The notes below the pieces were generated by a model that saw only the letters and a list, made by a program, of their open reading frames with translations, did no database searches and had not been told where the DNA came from. From assembly GCF_028290435.1 (NCBI RefSeq), contig NZ_JAQGJV010000003.1:54126-118125 (forward strand): a stretch of DNA of 64,000 nt, read 5' to 3'. This stretch comes from Devosia sp. Its GTDB lineage: Bacteria > Pseudomonadota > Alphaproteobacteria > Rhizobiales > Devosiaceae. This document shows, in pieces, positions 24,534 through 33,494 of this stretch; positions within the stretch are counted from its first letter, which is position 1; each line of letters begins with the position of its first letter. Both the position numbers and the translations under genes were made by a program.

Positions 24534-27086
24534 CTAGACCTGGGCGCCTTCGGAGTTCTTGAGCTTGTTCTTGTCCTCGGGGATGTCGGCGCGGGCCTTG
24601 AGACCGAAATTGATCAGGATCGGGCCGTTGACGATGATCGAGGAATACATTCCGACGAGCATGCCGAAGGTCATGGCGATGGTGAAGCTGCGAATGACTT
24701 CGCCACCGAACAGCACCAGGGGCACCAGCGCCAGGAACACGGTGAACGAGGTCAGCGAAGTGCGCACGATGGTCTGGTTGATCGACAAATCGATCAGCTC
24801 GGGTAGTGGCATCTTCTTGTATTTTCGCAGGTTCTCGCGAACACGGTCGGAAATGACGACGGTTTCGTTCAAACTGAGACCCACAAGGGTCAAGACGGCC
24901 GCGATGGAGGTCAGATTGAACTCCAATCCGGTAATCGAGAACAGCCCGATGGTCATGATGATATCGTGCGTGGTGGTGGTGACGGCCGCCAAGGCGAACT
25001 GCCACTCGAAGCGGACCCAGATGTAGATCAGGATCGCCACCAGGGCGACGATGACGGCGATGATGCCTTTGTAAGCCAGTTCGCCAGACACGGTGCCGCT
25101 GACGGCCTCGGTGCGACGGATTTCATAGCTCTGCGTAGCCAGGGCTTCGCGCACCTTAGTGACGGCGACCTGGTCGGCGTCCTGGCCGCCCTCCTGCGCC
25201 TGGACACGAACGAGAACGTCGGTGGGGGTGCCGAAACCCTGCACCTGCACTTCGCCCAGGCCAAGACCGTCGAGCAGTTCGCGCACCTGGCCGGCATCGG
25301 CGGGGCCGCCGACATGCTGGATTTCAATGGCGGTGCCGCCGATGAAGTCGATGCCCAGGTTGAAGCCCTTGAAGTAGGCCGAACCGATGGAGAGGATGCT
25401 CATCACGATCGAGAAGATGATCACATAGCGCGAGATCTTCATGAACGGAATCTTGGTGCCATCCGGGATGAAGCGGAAATGCTGGATTTTCAACGTCTTG
25501 GGACGGCGGGCGCGGAACCAGATGCCGACCAGCCACAGGGTGACGGTGTAGGAGGTGAACAGCGAGGTCAGAATGCCCAGCGCCAGGGTGACGGCAAAGC
25601 CCTGCACCGGACCCGAGCCCATGAAATAGAGCACCGTGGCGGCGATCAGCTGGGTCAGGTGGGAATCGATGATCGTGGTCCAGGCGCGGCTGAAGCCCGA
25701 ATTGATCGATTGCAGCGGCGAGCGGCCGGCGCGTTGTTCTTCGCGGATATGCTCATAAATCAGCACGTTGGCATCGACCGCCATACCGATGGTGAGCACG
25801 ATACCGGCGATGCCGGGCAAGGTCAGCGTCGCCCCCAGCGCCGACAGGGCGCCGAAGATCAGCACGATATTGAGGACCAAGGAGACATTGGCGAACACGC
25901 CGAACAGGCCATAGGCGATGATCATGAAGCTCAGCACGCCAACGGCGGCGACGATACCGGCGATCATGCCGGACTTGATCGAGTCGGCACCAAGGCTGGC
26001 GTCCACCGAGCGTTCTTCGACGATGTCGAGCGAGGCGGGCAAAGCGCCGGCGCGCAGCAGCACGGCGAGATCGTTGGCCGACTGGGTGGTGAAGCTGCCG
26101 CTGATCTGGCCCGTGCCCTGAGTGATCGCCGACTGGATGACCGGCGCGGTGATGACCTGATCGTCGAGCACGATGGCAAAACGCTTGCCGATATTGGCCG
26201 AGGTGATCTGGCCGAAGGTAACGGCGCCACGGGTATCGAACTTGAAGCTGACGACGGGAATGCCGCGCTGGCTATCGAAGCTGGGCTGGCTATCGACAAG
26301 GGATTCGCCGCCGATGGCGACATCTTCATAGAGCAGTTCGCGGCCGCCGTCATTGCTGGGCAGAATATAGGTGCCGACGGGAAGGCCCTGGGCGTCGGCC
26401 TGATCTGCTGTCAGGCCCGGATAGACCATGTGGAAGGTGAGGCGCGCAGTGCGCGAAATGATGTCCTTGAGGCGGGTGGAGTCCTCGAAGCCGGGAACCT
26501 GGACCAGCACGCGGTCGGTGCCCTGACGCTGAATCTGGGGCTCGGTCGTGCCCAGTTCGTCGACGCGCTTGCGGATCACTTCCATCGACTGGGCGACCAG
26601 CGAAGACATGCGCTCGGCCACGCCCTGATCGGTCAGGCTGGCGGTCAGCTTGCCATCGGGGGTTTCGCCGAATTCCAACTCGCTGACGCCGCCAACGGCG
26701 AACATCGAATTGGAGACGGTATTCTGCAGCGTGGCCAGGGCGGCGACTGCTGCGGCTTTCTGGGTCGGGTCGGTCAGCTCGACTTCGATGCCGTTGCCGG
26801 CAGCGTTAAGCGTGATCAGGTTGCCGATGCCGTTATCGTTGGCCAGCACGGTGCGGGCGTCGCGGCGCAATTCGCCGACACGCTCGGTGATGATGCCCTG
26901 CTTGTTGACCTGGAGCAGCAGATGCGAGCCGCCCTGCAGATCGAGACCCAGCACCACCGTCTGATGTGGCAGGAAACCCGGCCATGCGGCCAGTTGGTCC
27001 TTGCTCAGAAAGCTCGGAATAGCGAGCAGCAGCCCGACTATGGCGACGATGGCGATGATGGCGGTGCGGATCGGCGAGAAATGCAT
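24534..27086 (-). CDS. secDF: SecD-SecF fusion, protein translocase subunit
   Basis: An 850-residue fusion of SecD and SecF, which together use the proton gradient to help export proteins through SecYEG. The SecD half has the first helix at about 8-24, VVLGLDLQGGSHLLL, and a large periplasmic domain with NDGGRELLYEDV and SFTTQSANDLAVLLRAGALP. The SecF half begins near residue 545 with FNLGIDFIGGTAIEI and ends with GLSLNETVVISDRVREN and FGGEVIRSFT. Twelve membrane helices are expected. yajC lies 62 bases upstream, giving the usual yajC-secDF order. Confidence 0.96.
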   Translation of the reverse strand: MHFSPIRTAIIAIVAIVGLLLAIPSFLSKDQLAAWPGFLPHQTVVLGLDLQGGSHLLLQVNKQGIITERVGELRRDARTVLANDNGIGNLITLNAAGNGIEVELTDPTQKAAAVAALATLQNTVSNSMFAVGGVSELEFGETPDGKLTASLTDQGVAERMSSLVAQSMEVIRKRVDELGTTEPQIQRQGTDRVLVQVPGFEDSTRLKDIISRTARLTFHMVYPGLTADQADAQGLPVGTYILPSNDGGRELLYEDVAIGGESLVDSQPSFDSQRGIPVVSFKFDTRGAVTFGQITSANIGKRFAIVLDDQVITAPVIQSAITQGTGQISGSFTTQSANDLAVLLRAGALPASLDIVEERSVDASLGADSIKSGMIAGIVAAVGVLSFMIIAYGLFGVFANVSLVLNIVLIFGALSALGATLTLPGIAGIVLTIGMAVDANVLIYEHIREEQRAGRSPLQSINSGFSRAWTTIIDSHLTQLIAATVLYFMGSGPVQGFAVTLALGILTSLFTSYTVTLWLVGIWFRARRPKTLKIQHFRFIPDGTKIPFMKISRYVIIFSIVMSILSIGSAYFKGFNLGIDFIGGTAIEIQHVGGPADAGQVRELLDGLGLGEVQVQGFGTPTDVLVRVQAQEGGQDADQVAVTKVREALATQSYEIRRTEAVSGTVSGELAYKGIIAVIVALVAILIYIWVRFEWQFALAAVTTTTHDIIMTIGLFSITGLEFNLTSIAAVLTLVGLSLNETVVISDRVRENLRKYKKMPLPELIDLSINQTIVRTSLTSFTVFLALVPLVLFGGEVIRSFTIAMTFGMLVGMYSSIIVNGPILINFGLKARADIPEDKNKLKNSEGAQV

Positions 27087-27148
27087 CTGGGGGTGTCCTG
27101 AAGACAGAAAAAGCCGGAGCCATTGGCCCCGGCATTAGCCGCCGCTGA

Positions 27149-27508
27149 TTAAGCGGGTTTGTTGTCGTTGACCGGCTCGGCCTTGGAGCGAACGTCCGAG
27201 ATCATGCCGCGCACCAGCTTGACCTTGACGCCCGTGGCGATCTCGACTTCGAGGTCTTCGCCATCGACAGCCTTGGTGACCTTGCCGACGATGCCACCAG
27301 TGGTGACGACGGTATCGCCGCGGCGGATCGCGCCGAGCATGGCCTGCTGGGCCTTTACGCGCTTCTGCTGCGGGCGGAAGATCAGCATGTAGAAAATAAC
27401 GACCAGCAGCAGGATGGGCGCCAGCTGGACGAGAATGTCGGTCATGCCGCCGGTGGGGGCAGCGGCGGCGCCGGTAGCGGCTTGAGCATAAGCTTGGGTA
27501 ACGAACAT
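27149..27508 (-). CDS. yajC: preprotein translocase subunit YajC
   Basis: A 119-residue protein with one membrane helix (LAPILLLVVIFYMLIFRPQQ, about 30-49) followed by the conserved RPQQKR and the soluble IRRGDTVVTTGGIVGKV domain. It associates with SecDF. ATG 27508 is supported by AAGGAG 8 bases upstream. It is divergent from the DUF815 ATPase gene. Confidence 0.95.
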   Translation of the reverse strand: MFVTQAYAQAATGAAAAPTGGMTDILVQLAPILLLVVIFYMLIFRPQQKRVKAQQAMLGAIRRGDTVVTTGGIVGKVTKAVDGEDLEVEIATGVKVKLVRGMISDVRSKAEPVNDNKPA

Positions 27509-27710
27509 GAGGCGAGCTCCTTTTTCATTGTTTTTGCTTGGGAGGGACGCGACAGGACCCGACAACGCTTGCGCGCGTGGACTGGACGCATTTGGGGCAA
27601 TGTGCACTTGCGCCCCGGTCAAAATCGCGCGGACTATACATTTGCACCCCAGCGATTGCAAAGGCATTCCGGGGACACATAATGACGCGGATTGAAGTGG
27701 AACGACCGAC

Positions 27711-28583
27711 GTGAAGAGCAAAGACTATCTGGCGCAAATTGCCGGCACACTGGCCGAAATTTCAGAGGCGCTGGCGGCAATGCGCCCTGCCCCGGAGGCC
27801 GGCGCACGCGGGCTTGGCGAGGCGAACGCCTATCACTGGGATGCGGGTGCCGGACAATTGATGGCGGTGCCCCGCGTGAGCCGCGTGCCGCTGGCCATGC
27901 TCAAGGGAATCGACGCGGTGCAGGACATCCTCTTGCGCAATACCGAGCAGTTCGCGCGGGGCCACGGCGCCAACAATGCGCTGCTGTGGGGCGCGCGGGG
28001 CATGGGCAAAAGTTCGCTGGTCAAGGCAATCCACGCCGACATCGGCGAGCGCGAGGGTTTCGAGCGGCTGGTGCTGATCGAAATCGCCCGGGAAGACCTC
28101 GAAACGCTGCCGGCGCTGATGCGGATTATCGGCAAGCAGGACGCGCGGTTCATCGTATTTTGCGACGACCTGAGCTTCGACAATGGCGAGACCAGCTACA
28201 AGTCGCTCAAGACCATCCTCGATGGCGGGCTCGAGGGGCGGCCGGACAATGTGCTGTTCTATGCCACCAGCAACCGCCGCCACCTGATGCCGCGCGACAT
28301 GATCGAGAACGAGCGCTCGACGGCGATCAATCCCGGTGAGGCCGTCGAGGAGAAGGTTTCACTCAGCGACCGGTTCGGGCTGTGGCTGGGTTTCCACAAC
28401 TGCGACCAGCCGACGTTCCTCGTCATGGTGCGCACCTACGCGGATCATTATGGGCTGGATATCGACGACGACACGCTTAAGGCCCGTGCAATCGAATGGG
28501 CGGCGACACGTGGGGCCCGCTCGGGCCGCGTGGCGATCCAGTTAGTGCGCACGCTGGCGGGCGAGATGGGGAAGAGTGCTTAG
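27711..28583 (+). CDS. DUF815-family AAA+ ATPase
   Basis: A 290-residue AAA-type ATPase of unknown cellular role. Walker A is GARGMGKSS (94-102), Walker B is FIVFCDDLSFD, and NRRHLMPRDMIEN is the sensor-like block typical of DUF815. GTG 27711 is the first possible start because an in-frame stop lies 15 bases upstream. It diverges from yajC over a 202-base gap. Keeping this gene beside yajC-secDF is common in alphaproteobacteria, suggesting a link with membrane protein handling that is not yet explained. Confidence 0.9.
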   Translation: MKSKDYLAQIAGTLAEISEALAAMRPAPEAGARGLGEANAYHWDAGAGQLMAVPRVSRVPLAMLKGIDAVQDILLRNTEQFARGHGANNALLWGARGMGKSSLVKAIHADIGEREGFERLVLIEIAREDLETLPALMRIIGKQDARFIVFCDDLSFDNGETSYKSLKTILDGGLEGRPDNVLFYATSNRRHLMPRDMIENERSTAINPGEAVEEKVSLSDRFGLWLGFHNCDQPTFLVMVRTYADHYGLDIDDDTLKARAIEWAATRGARSGRVAIQLVRTLAGEMGKSA

Positions 28584-28588
28584 CTTTC

Positions 28589-28719
28589 TTCACCTCTCCC
28601 TTTGGCGGAGAGGTCGACCCTCTTGGGTCGGGTGAGGGGGCCTTCCCCACACACCTCACCAAGTAAAGGCCCCCTCACCCGTCGCTACGCGCCGACCTCT
28701 CCCCCAAGGGAGAGGTGAA
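28589..28719. repeat. long inverted repeat, CCCTCACCC family
   Basis: Two arms of about 55 bases (28589-28644 and 28666-28719), each with TTCACCTCTCCC, a short hairpin, then GGGTGAGGGGGCCTT or its complement. Together they could fold into one large cruciform between the convergent DUF815 and nlpD-like genes. It is related to the units at 22582 and 24416. Confidence 0.8.
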
Positions 28720-28723
28720 AACA

Positions 28724-28749
28724 AAAATCCCCGCTTGCGCGGGGATTTT
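28724..28749. terminator. bidirectional rho-independent terminator
   Basis: Perfect 11-bp stem AAAATCCCCGC / GCGGGGATTTT with loop TTGC; A/T tracts at both ends give U-runs in either direction. It lies 24 bases beyond the nlpD-like stop and beyond the repeat that follows the DUF815 gene. Confidence 0.88.
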
Positions 28750-28773
28750 CATTACGAGTGGCCTCGTAACTGT

Positions 28774-30036
28774 TTAGCTGGCGAGCAGCGGAACCGGGTC
28801 GACCGGGGTGGCGCCCTTGCGCAGCTCAAAGTGGAGCTGCGGCTTCGAGACCGAGCCGGTCATGCCGGCAGTGCCGATGCCGTCGCCGCGATTGACGGTG
28901 TCGCCCTTGGCTACCGACATCGACTTGAGGTGGGCATAGGCCGAGACGAACCCGTTGGGGTGGCGCAGCAGGATCAGGTTGCCATAGCCTTCGACGCCGG
29001 AGCCGACATAGATCACGGTACCGTTTTCAGCAGCCTTGACCGGCGAGCCTTCGGGCACTTCGATATTGATGCCGGTGCCCTTGGAGCTGGCGAAATCGGT
29101 GATGATGCGGCCGCTGGCGGGCCAGCGGAACTTGTCGCTTCCGGACATGACCGGCTCCGACACGGGCTGCTGGACGCTGGCCTGCTGAACCACTGCGGGA
29201 GCCGCCTGCTGGACCGGCGCGACGACGGCGGGGCTAGCCGGAAGCGTCGCCTGCAGCGGAGCAGGCTGGGCGGCCGGCCTTGTGCCCAGGGGCATTGGCT
29301 GGCTGCCGAGAACCGGAGCCGCCGAGGCGAGCTGGACTGGCGCGGCCTGCGGGCCCTTGGTGGCCAGGAGGTCGGCACGGCCCGGAATGATGACGCGCTG
29401 GCCGACGACGATCTTGTCGGGCGAGCCAAGGCCATTGGCCTGCACGATCGCCTGGGTGGTCACGTCGTAGCGGCGGGCGATGGTGTAGAGGGACTCCCCG
29501 CTAGCGATCTGGTGGGTATAGGCATTGCCCGATGCTGCGGCGAGCTGTGGAGCTGGCATTGCGGCTGGTGCACCCAGGGCAGCGGGCATTGGCATAGCTG
29601 CAACCGGGGCAAGGTTCTGCTGAGGTTGCATGGCTTGCTGATTTCCCATTGAGGAGTTTGAACCGAGGACTGGAAGGTCTTGCGAGGATACGGACTGCAT
29701 GCCGCCCCCGTTCGAAATGGGCGAAGTCATGCCGCCCATGGGCTGGTTGTAAGACTGCTGCTGCGACCAATTCTGCTGCGGCGGGGCGAACCCGCCCACA
29801 TTGGCTGGTGGCAGGAACTGGCTATCAGCCACCTGCATGTTCGGCGCGCCGAGCGAGCCGGGCATGGGCTGATTGAGATTGGAGGGGCTGGACTGGCCGG
29901 CGGAACCGGTGACGGTGCTGTCACCGAACGCACGGCCACCGACAGAGGCGCATCCTGACAGGGCAACCGCCCCAACCATGATGCCTGCAATCGCTGCGGC
30001 GCTTTTCAGCGCCCGACGGGATACGCGGATACTCAT
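28774..30036 (-). CDS. nlpD: NlpD-like lipoprotein with LysM and LytM domains
   Basis: A 420-residue outer-membrane lipoprotein. The signal ends in lipobox LSGC (Cys28 or so). After a Gln/Pro-rich stretch, a LysM domain binds peptidoglycan (SGESLYTIARRYDVTTQAIV). The C-terminal LytM domain has YGNLILLRHPNGFVSAYAHL and QLHFELR. Two M23 zinc ligands are missing: the G-x-H-x-x-x-D site reads GTGINIEV and the H-x-H site reads QLH. As in E. coli NlpD it is therefore probably an amidase activator, not a peptidase. Confidence 0.9.
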   Translation of the reverse strand: MSIRVSRRALKSAAAIAGIMVGAVALSGCASVGGRAFGDSTVTGSAGQSSPSNLNQPMPGSLGAPNMQVADSQFLPPANVGGFAPPQQNWSQQQSYNQPMGGMTSPISNGGGMQSVSSQDLPVLGSNSSMGNQQAMQPQQNLAPVAAMPMPAALGAPAAMPAPQLAAASGNAYTHQIASGESLYTIARRYDVTTQAIVQANGLGSPDKIVVGQRVIIPGRADLLATKGPQAAPVQLASAAPVLGSQPMPLGTRPAAQPAPLQATLPASPAVVAPVQQAAPAVVQQASVQQPVSEPVMSGSDKFRWPASGRIITDFASSKGTGINIEVPEGSPVKAAENGTVIYVGSGVEGYGNLILLRHPNGFVSAYAHLKSMSVAKGDTVNRGDGIGTAGMTGSVSKPQLHFELRKGATPVDPVPLLAS

Positions 30037-30200
30037 CAGTTTACTCGTACGCAGGTACTCAACACAAGTCAGAGACTAGGCCGGTAAGGTAAAGACGAGT
30101 TTAAAGCCGATGCGATTTGCGTGAAATTGGCGAGGGTGGATTCGGGATTGGGTAAGGTTAAGGAGCGGAGGGCGACGAACCGATAGATCGCGGCCAGCCA

Positions 30201-30319
30201 GCACCCCCTCCTACCTCCCCCATCAAGGGGGAGGTTTCTCTCCACTCGTTGAACTCGATTGAGTCACACCCACCGGCAGACACCTCCCCCTTGATGGGGG
30301 AGGCTGGGAGGGGGTGTGC
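30201..30319. repeat. long inverted repeat, CTCCCCC family
   Basis: Arms 30201-30235 and 30282-30319 are near-perfect reverse complements (GCACCCCCTCC ... CCTCCCCCATCAAGGGGG). Each arm also folds on itself around CATCAA or TTGATG. This is a different family from the CCCTCACCC units. It fills most of the 297-base gap between surE and nlpD. Confidence 0.8.
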
Positions 30320-30333
30320 CGCAAACTCGAACC

Positions 30334-31104
30334 CTAGGTCAGCCGCAGCTTGCCCCGTAGCCGCTCCACCACACCCATATCCGTCTGCTGCAGCAGCAGC
30401 GGCGTCACGGTGATTGCGTTATCCTTGCGCATGACCTCGAAATCATGTTCGCGGGTCAGCGGCAGGGGCGTTTCGGGGATGGCGACGAAGAATTTGCCCG
30501 CGTTGTGGCTCGCATAATACCCAAACGGCGAGCGGGAGAAGCGCTGGTGCGGCACCACGCTGATGCCGGTCACCTCGTCGGGCGGGCAGGCAGGGAAATT
30601 AACGTTGTAATAGATGTCGTCGCCCGCATGGGCGGCCAGGATGGCGCGGACGGTAGCGGCGCCGTGGATCGCGGCATTCTCCCAGAGGATTTCGTGGCCT
30701 TCCTCGAAATCGATGGACTGGCTCAAGGCGATGGCGATTGCACCCTGCAAAGCCCCTTCACGAGCACCGCCGGCTGTCCCCGAAGCGTGGATGATATCGC
30801 CCAGGTTCTGGCCGGCATTGACGCCGGAGAGGACCACGTCGGCGCGCTTGTCGCCCAGGATGTGGGTCATGCCGGCAACGACGCAATCGGCGGGCGAGCC
30901 GCCGGTGATGGCGAAGACGCGGTCGGCGCGTTGGTCAATTGCCAGTTCGCGGCGCAGGGTGAAGCGGTGCCCTGCCCCGCTCTGGTTGCTATCGGGCGCC
31001 ACGGTCCAGACATCGTCGCTGATCTGGGCGGCGATAGCCTGGAGCACGGCGATGCCGGGCGCATCCACGCCGTCGTCATTGGTGATGAGGATGCGCAAGG
31101 CCAT
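30334..31104 (-). CDS. surE: 5'/3'-nucleotidase SurE
   Basis: A 256-residue metal-dependent nucleoside monophosphate phosphatase, the usual length. The metal-binding Asp pair is in ILITNDDGVDAPG (Asp10, Asp11), and the second conserved block is VLSGVNAGQNLGDI with Asn ligand, preceded by GTPADCV-like GGSPADCV. Its ATG overlaps the serS stop by one base, so the two are cotranscribed. In several relatives pcm follows surE; here a repeat lies there instead. Confidence 0.95.
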   Translation of the reverse strand: MALRILITNDDGVDAPGIAVLQAIAAQISDDVWTVAPDSNQSGAGHRFTLRRELAIDQRADRVFAITGGSPADCVVAGMTHILGDKRADVVLSGVNAGQNLGDIIHASGTAGGAREGALQGAIAIALSQSIDFEEGHEILWENAAIHGAATVRAILAAHAGDDIYYNVNFPACPPDEVTGISVVPHQRFSRSPFGYYASHNAGKFFVAIPETPLPLTREHDFEVMRKDNAITVTPLLLQQTDMGVVERLRGKLRLT

Positions 31105-32435
31105 TAGCGGCCGCCGATCGAGGTGAGGCCGCCCATATAGGGCCGCAGCACCTCCGGCACGAGTACCGAGCCATCTTCCTGCTGGTAATTTTCCAGCACC
31201 GCGATCAGGCAGCGGCCGACGGCCGTGCCGGAGCCGTTGAGGGTGTGGACAAAACGCGGCGACACCTTTTCGCCAGTGGGACGATAGCGCGCGTCCATGC
31301 GGCGGGCCTGGAAATCGCCGCAGACCGAGACCGAGGAAATTTCGCGATAGGTGTCCTGGCCGGGCAGCCAGACTTCCAGGTCATAGGTTTTCTTGGCGCC
31401 AAAGCCGAGATCGCCGGTGCACAGGTTCATGACGCGGTAATGCAGGCCCAGCTTTTGCAGCACGGTTTCGGCGCAGGTCAGCATGCGCTCGTGTTCGTCC
31501 ACCGAGGTTTCGGGCGTGGTGATCGACACCATCTCGACCTTGTTGAACTGATGCTGGCGCAGCATGCCGCGCGTATCGCGCCCGGCCGAGCCGGCTTCGG
31601 AGCGGAAGCATGGCGTCAAGGCGGTAAGGCGCAACGGCAGCTCTTCTTCGCTCAGGATGGATTCGCGGACCATATTGGTCAGCGGCACTTCTGCGGTGGG
31701 GATAAGCGCAAGGCGGCCATCACCATGCGGTGCGAAGAAAAGATCATCCTCGAACTTGGGCAACTGATTGGTGCCAAACAGTGCGTCATCCTTCACCAGC
31801 AGCGGCGGTTGGACTTCGAGGTAGCCGTGCTCATTGGTGTGCAAATCGAGCATGAACTGACCCAGCGCGCGTTCGAGGCGGGCCACCTGCCCTTTCAGCA
31901 CGACAAAGCGGCTGCCGGAGAGTTTGGCCGCGATTTCGAAATCCATATTGCCATTGGCGGCAACGCCGACTTCGTAATGCTCCTTAGGGGCAAAGGCGAA
32001 GCTGGGGCGTGGCGCGCGGAGTTTGGCGGCGGTTTCGGGCGAGCCGTTGCGGCCGAAATATTCGACATTGCCGGCTTCGTCGGTGCCATCGGGCACATCA
32101 TCGAAGGCAATGTTGGGCAGGACCGACAGGGCGTTGCGCAGTTCGAGTTCGACGGCGCGTTCCTCGGCTTCGCCGGCCGGAATTGTGTCCTTGAGGCGGG
32201 CGACTTCGGCCATCAGTTCGCCGGCCTTGGCCTCGTCCTTCTGTGCCTTGGCCTGGCCGATCTGCTTGGAGAGGGCGTTGCGCTTCTCCTGGGCTTCGTT
32301 GAGGCGAACAATGATGTCACGGCGGCGGTCATCGATGGCCAACAAATCAGCCGAGCGCGTGACGATGCCCTTGCGGCGGGACAGAGCCGCATCGAAGGCT
32401 TCGGTGTTGGCGCGGATCCATTTGATATCGAACAT
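31104..32435 (-). CDS. serS: seryl-tRNA synthetase
   Basis: A 443-residue class II synthetase that charges tRNA-Ser. The N-terminal coiled-coil arm spans about 30-105 ([20 protein letters not shown]). Motif 2 is [20 protein letters not shown] and motif 3 is [17 protein letters not shown]. It is the first gene of the serS-surE pair, downstream of tatC across a repeat-containing gap. Confidence 0.97.
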   Translation of the reverse strand: MFDIKWIRANTEAFDAALSRRKGIVTRSADLLAIDDRRRDIIVRLNEAQEKRNALSKQIGQAKAQKDEAKAGELMAEVARLKDTIPAGEAEERAVELELRNALSVLPNIAFDDVPDGTDEAGNVEYFGRNGSPETAAKLRAPRPSFAFAPKEHYEVGVAANGNMDFEIAAKLSGSRFVVLKGQVARLERALGQFMLDLHTNEHGYLEVQPPLLVKDDALFGTNQLPKFEDDLFFAPHGDGRLALIPTAEVPLTNMVRESILSEEELPLRLTALTPCFRSEAGSAGRDTRGMLRQHQFNKVEMVSITTPETSVDEHERMLTCAETVLQKLGLHYRVMNLCTGDLGFGAKKTYDLEVWLPGQDTYREISSVSVCGDFQARRMDARYRPTGEKVSPRFVHTLNGSGTAVGRCLIAVLENYQQEDGSVLVPEVLRPYMGGLTSIGGR

Positions 32436-32562
32436 GTTCAGCCGGGGACACGGCCCCGCCTCTAGCTTGGGCCCGGTGGGCCGACGACGATGTTGGATGC
32501 ATGTCTAAGGATGCGCGGTGGAAGCTGCAATGGTTTTAACCGCGACGTAGCCCCACTCGCGG

Positions 32563-32650
32563 TGTCATTCCGGCGAAGGCCGGAACCCAGCCTGAAATGA
32601 TGCAGAGTACTACGATCTCGGGATGGGCCCCGGCCTGCGCCGGGGTGACA
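32563..32650. repeat. palindromic repeat, TGTCATTCCGGC family
   Basis: TGTCATTCCGGCGAAGGCCGG at the left and GGGCCCCGGCCTGCGCCGGGGTGACA at the right, with ACCCAG and CGGGATGGG flanking a non-palindromic centre. This resembles widespread REP-like elements of alphaproteobacteria. It sits between tatC and serS and is a third, unrelated repeat family in this window. Confidence 0.75.
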
Positions 32651-32675
32651 TCGCGTATGTGGCGCGTTTTGGATA

Positions 32676-33491
32676 CTATTCCGACGCAGCTTCGTCCGCA
32701 GCAGCCCGTGCCGCCTCATCCCGCGCCCGGCGGCGTTCCACCAGCCGCACGGAGATAATCGAGATTTCGTAGAGTAGGTACATCGGTACGGCCAGGCCGA
32801 TCTGGGAGATCGGATCGGGCGGCGTAATGAAAGCCGCGAAGATCAGGATGCCGACCACGGCGTAGCGGCGGCCATGGTTCAGCATCTTGACGTCGATCAG
32901 GTCGATCTGAGCCAGCAGGGTCAAGACGACCGGCAATTGGAAACAGACGCCGAAGGCCAGAATCAGCGTCATGGCGAAGCCGAGATATTCCGACGCGCTG
33001 GTCATCATCTCGATGTGGTCGGTCTGCATGCTGGCGAAGAAATGCAGCGCCATCGGCAGAACGGCGAAATAAACCAAGCACCCACCGAGGAAGAACAGTA
33101 CCGGCGTGGCGACCAGATACGGAATGAAGGCGTGGCGCTCGTGCTTATAGAGGCCGGGGGCCACGAACATGTAAATCTGGCTGGCGACGATGGGGAAGCC
33201 GAGGAAGATGGCAGAGAACATCGCCACGTTGAGATAGGTGAAGAACTGTTCCTGCGGCGCCGTGGTGATGAGTTTGGTGCCGGGCAGCACCCTGAGATAG
33301 GGCTGCAGCAGCAAATCATAGAGCTGGCCGGCAAAAATGAAGCAGCCGATCATCAGGATGACCAGCGCGATTGCCGAATAGATCAGCCGCTTGCGCAGCT
33401 CGATCAGATGCTCGAGCAGCGGCGCTTCACTGCCGGCGAGTTCATCGACGGGTTCCTTGGACTTGTCTTCGAGCAGTTTTGCGTCGGCCAT
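32676..33491 (-). CDS. tatC: twin-arginine translocase subunit TatC
   Basis: A 271-residue membrane protein with six expected helices that recognises twin-arginine signal peptides. The conserved N-terminal block is PLLEHLIELRKRLIYS, followed by APQEQFFTYLNVAMF and the FGVCFQLPVVL helix. The C-terminus is charged and Ala-rich (ERRRARDEAARAAADEA). It follows tatB after 3 bases, completing the tatA-tatB-tatC operon. Confidence 0.97.
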   Translation of the reverse strand: MADAKLLEDKSKEPVDELAGSEAPLLEHLIELRKRLIYSAIALVILMIGCFIFAGQLYDLLLQPYLRVLPGTKLITTAPQEQFFTYLNVAMFSAIFLGFPIVASQIYMFVAPGLYKHERHAFIPYLVATPVLFFLGGCLVYFAVLPMALHFFASMQTDHIEMMTSASEYLGFAMTLILAFGVCFQLPVVLTLLAQIDLIDVKMLNHGRRYAVVGILIFAAFITPPDPISQIGLAVPMYLLYEISIISVRLVERRRARDEAARAAADEAASE

Positions 33492-33494
33492 GGT

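Noticed and set aside
24966..27101. Long plus-strand frame opposite secDF
   Set aside because: Asp/Gly/His-rich translation without recognisable domains; secDF on the minus strand is certain.
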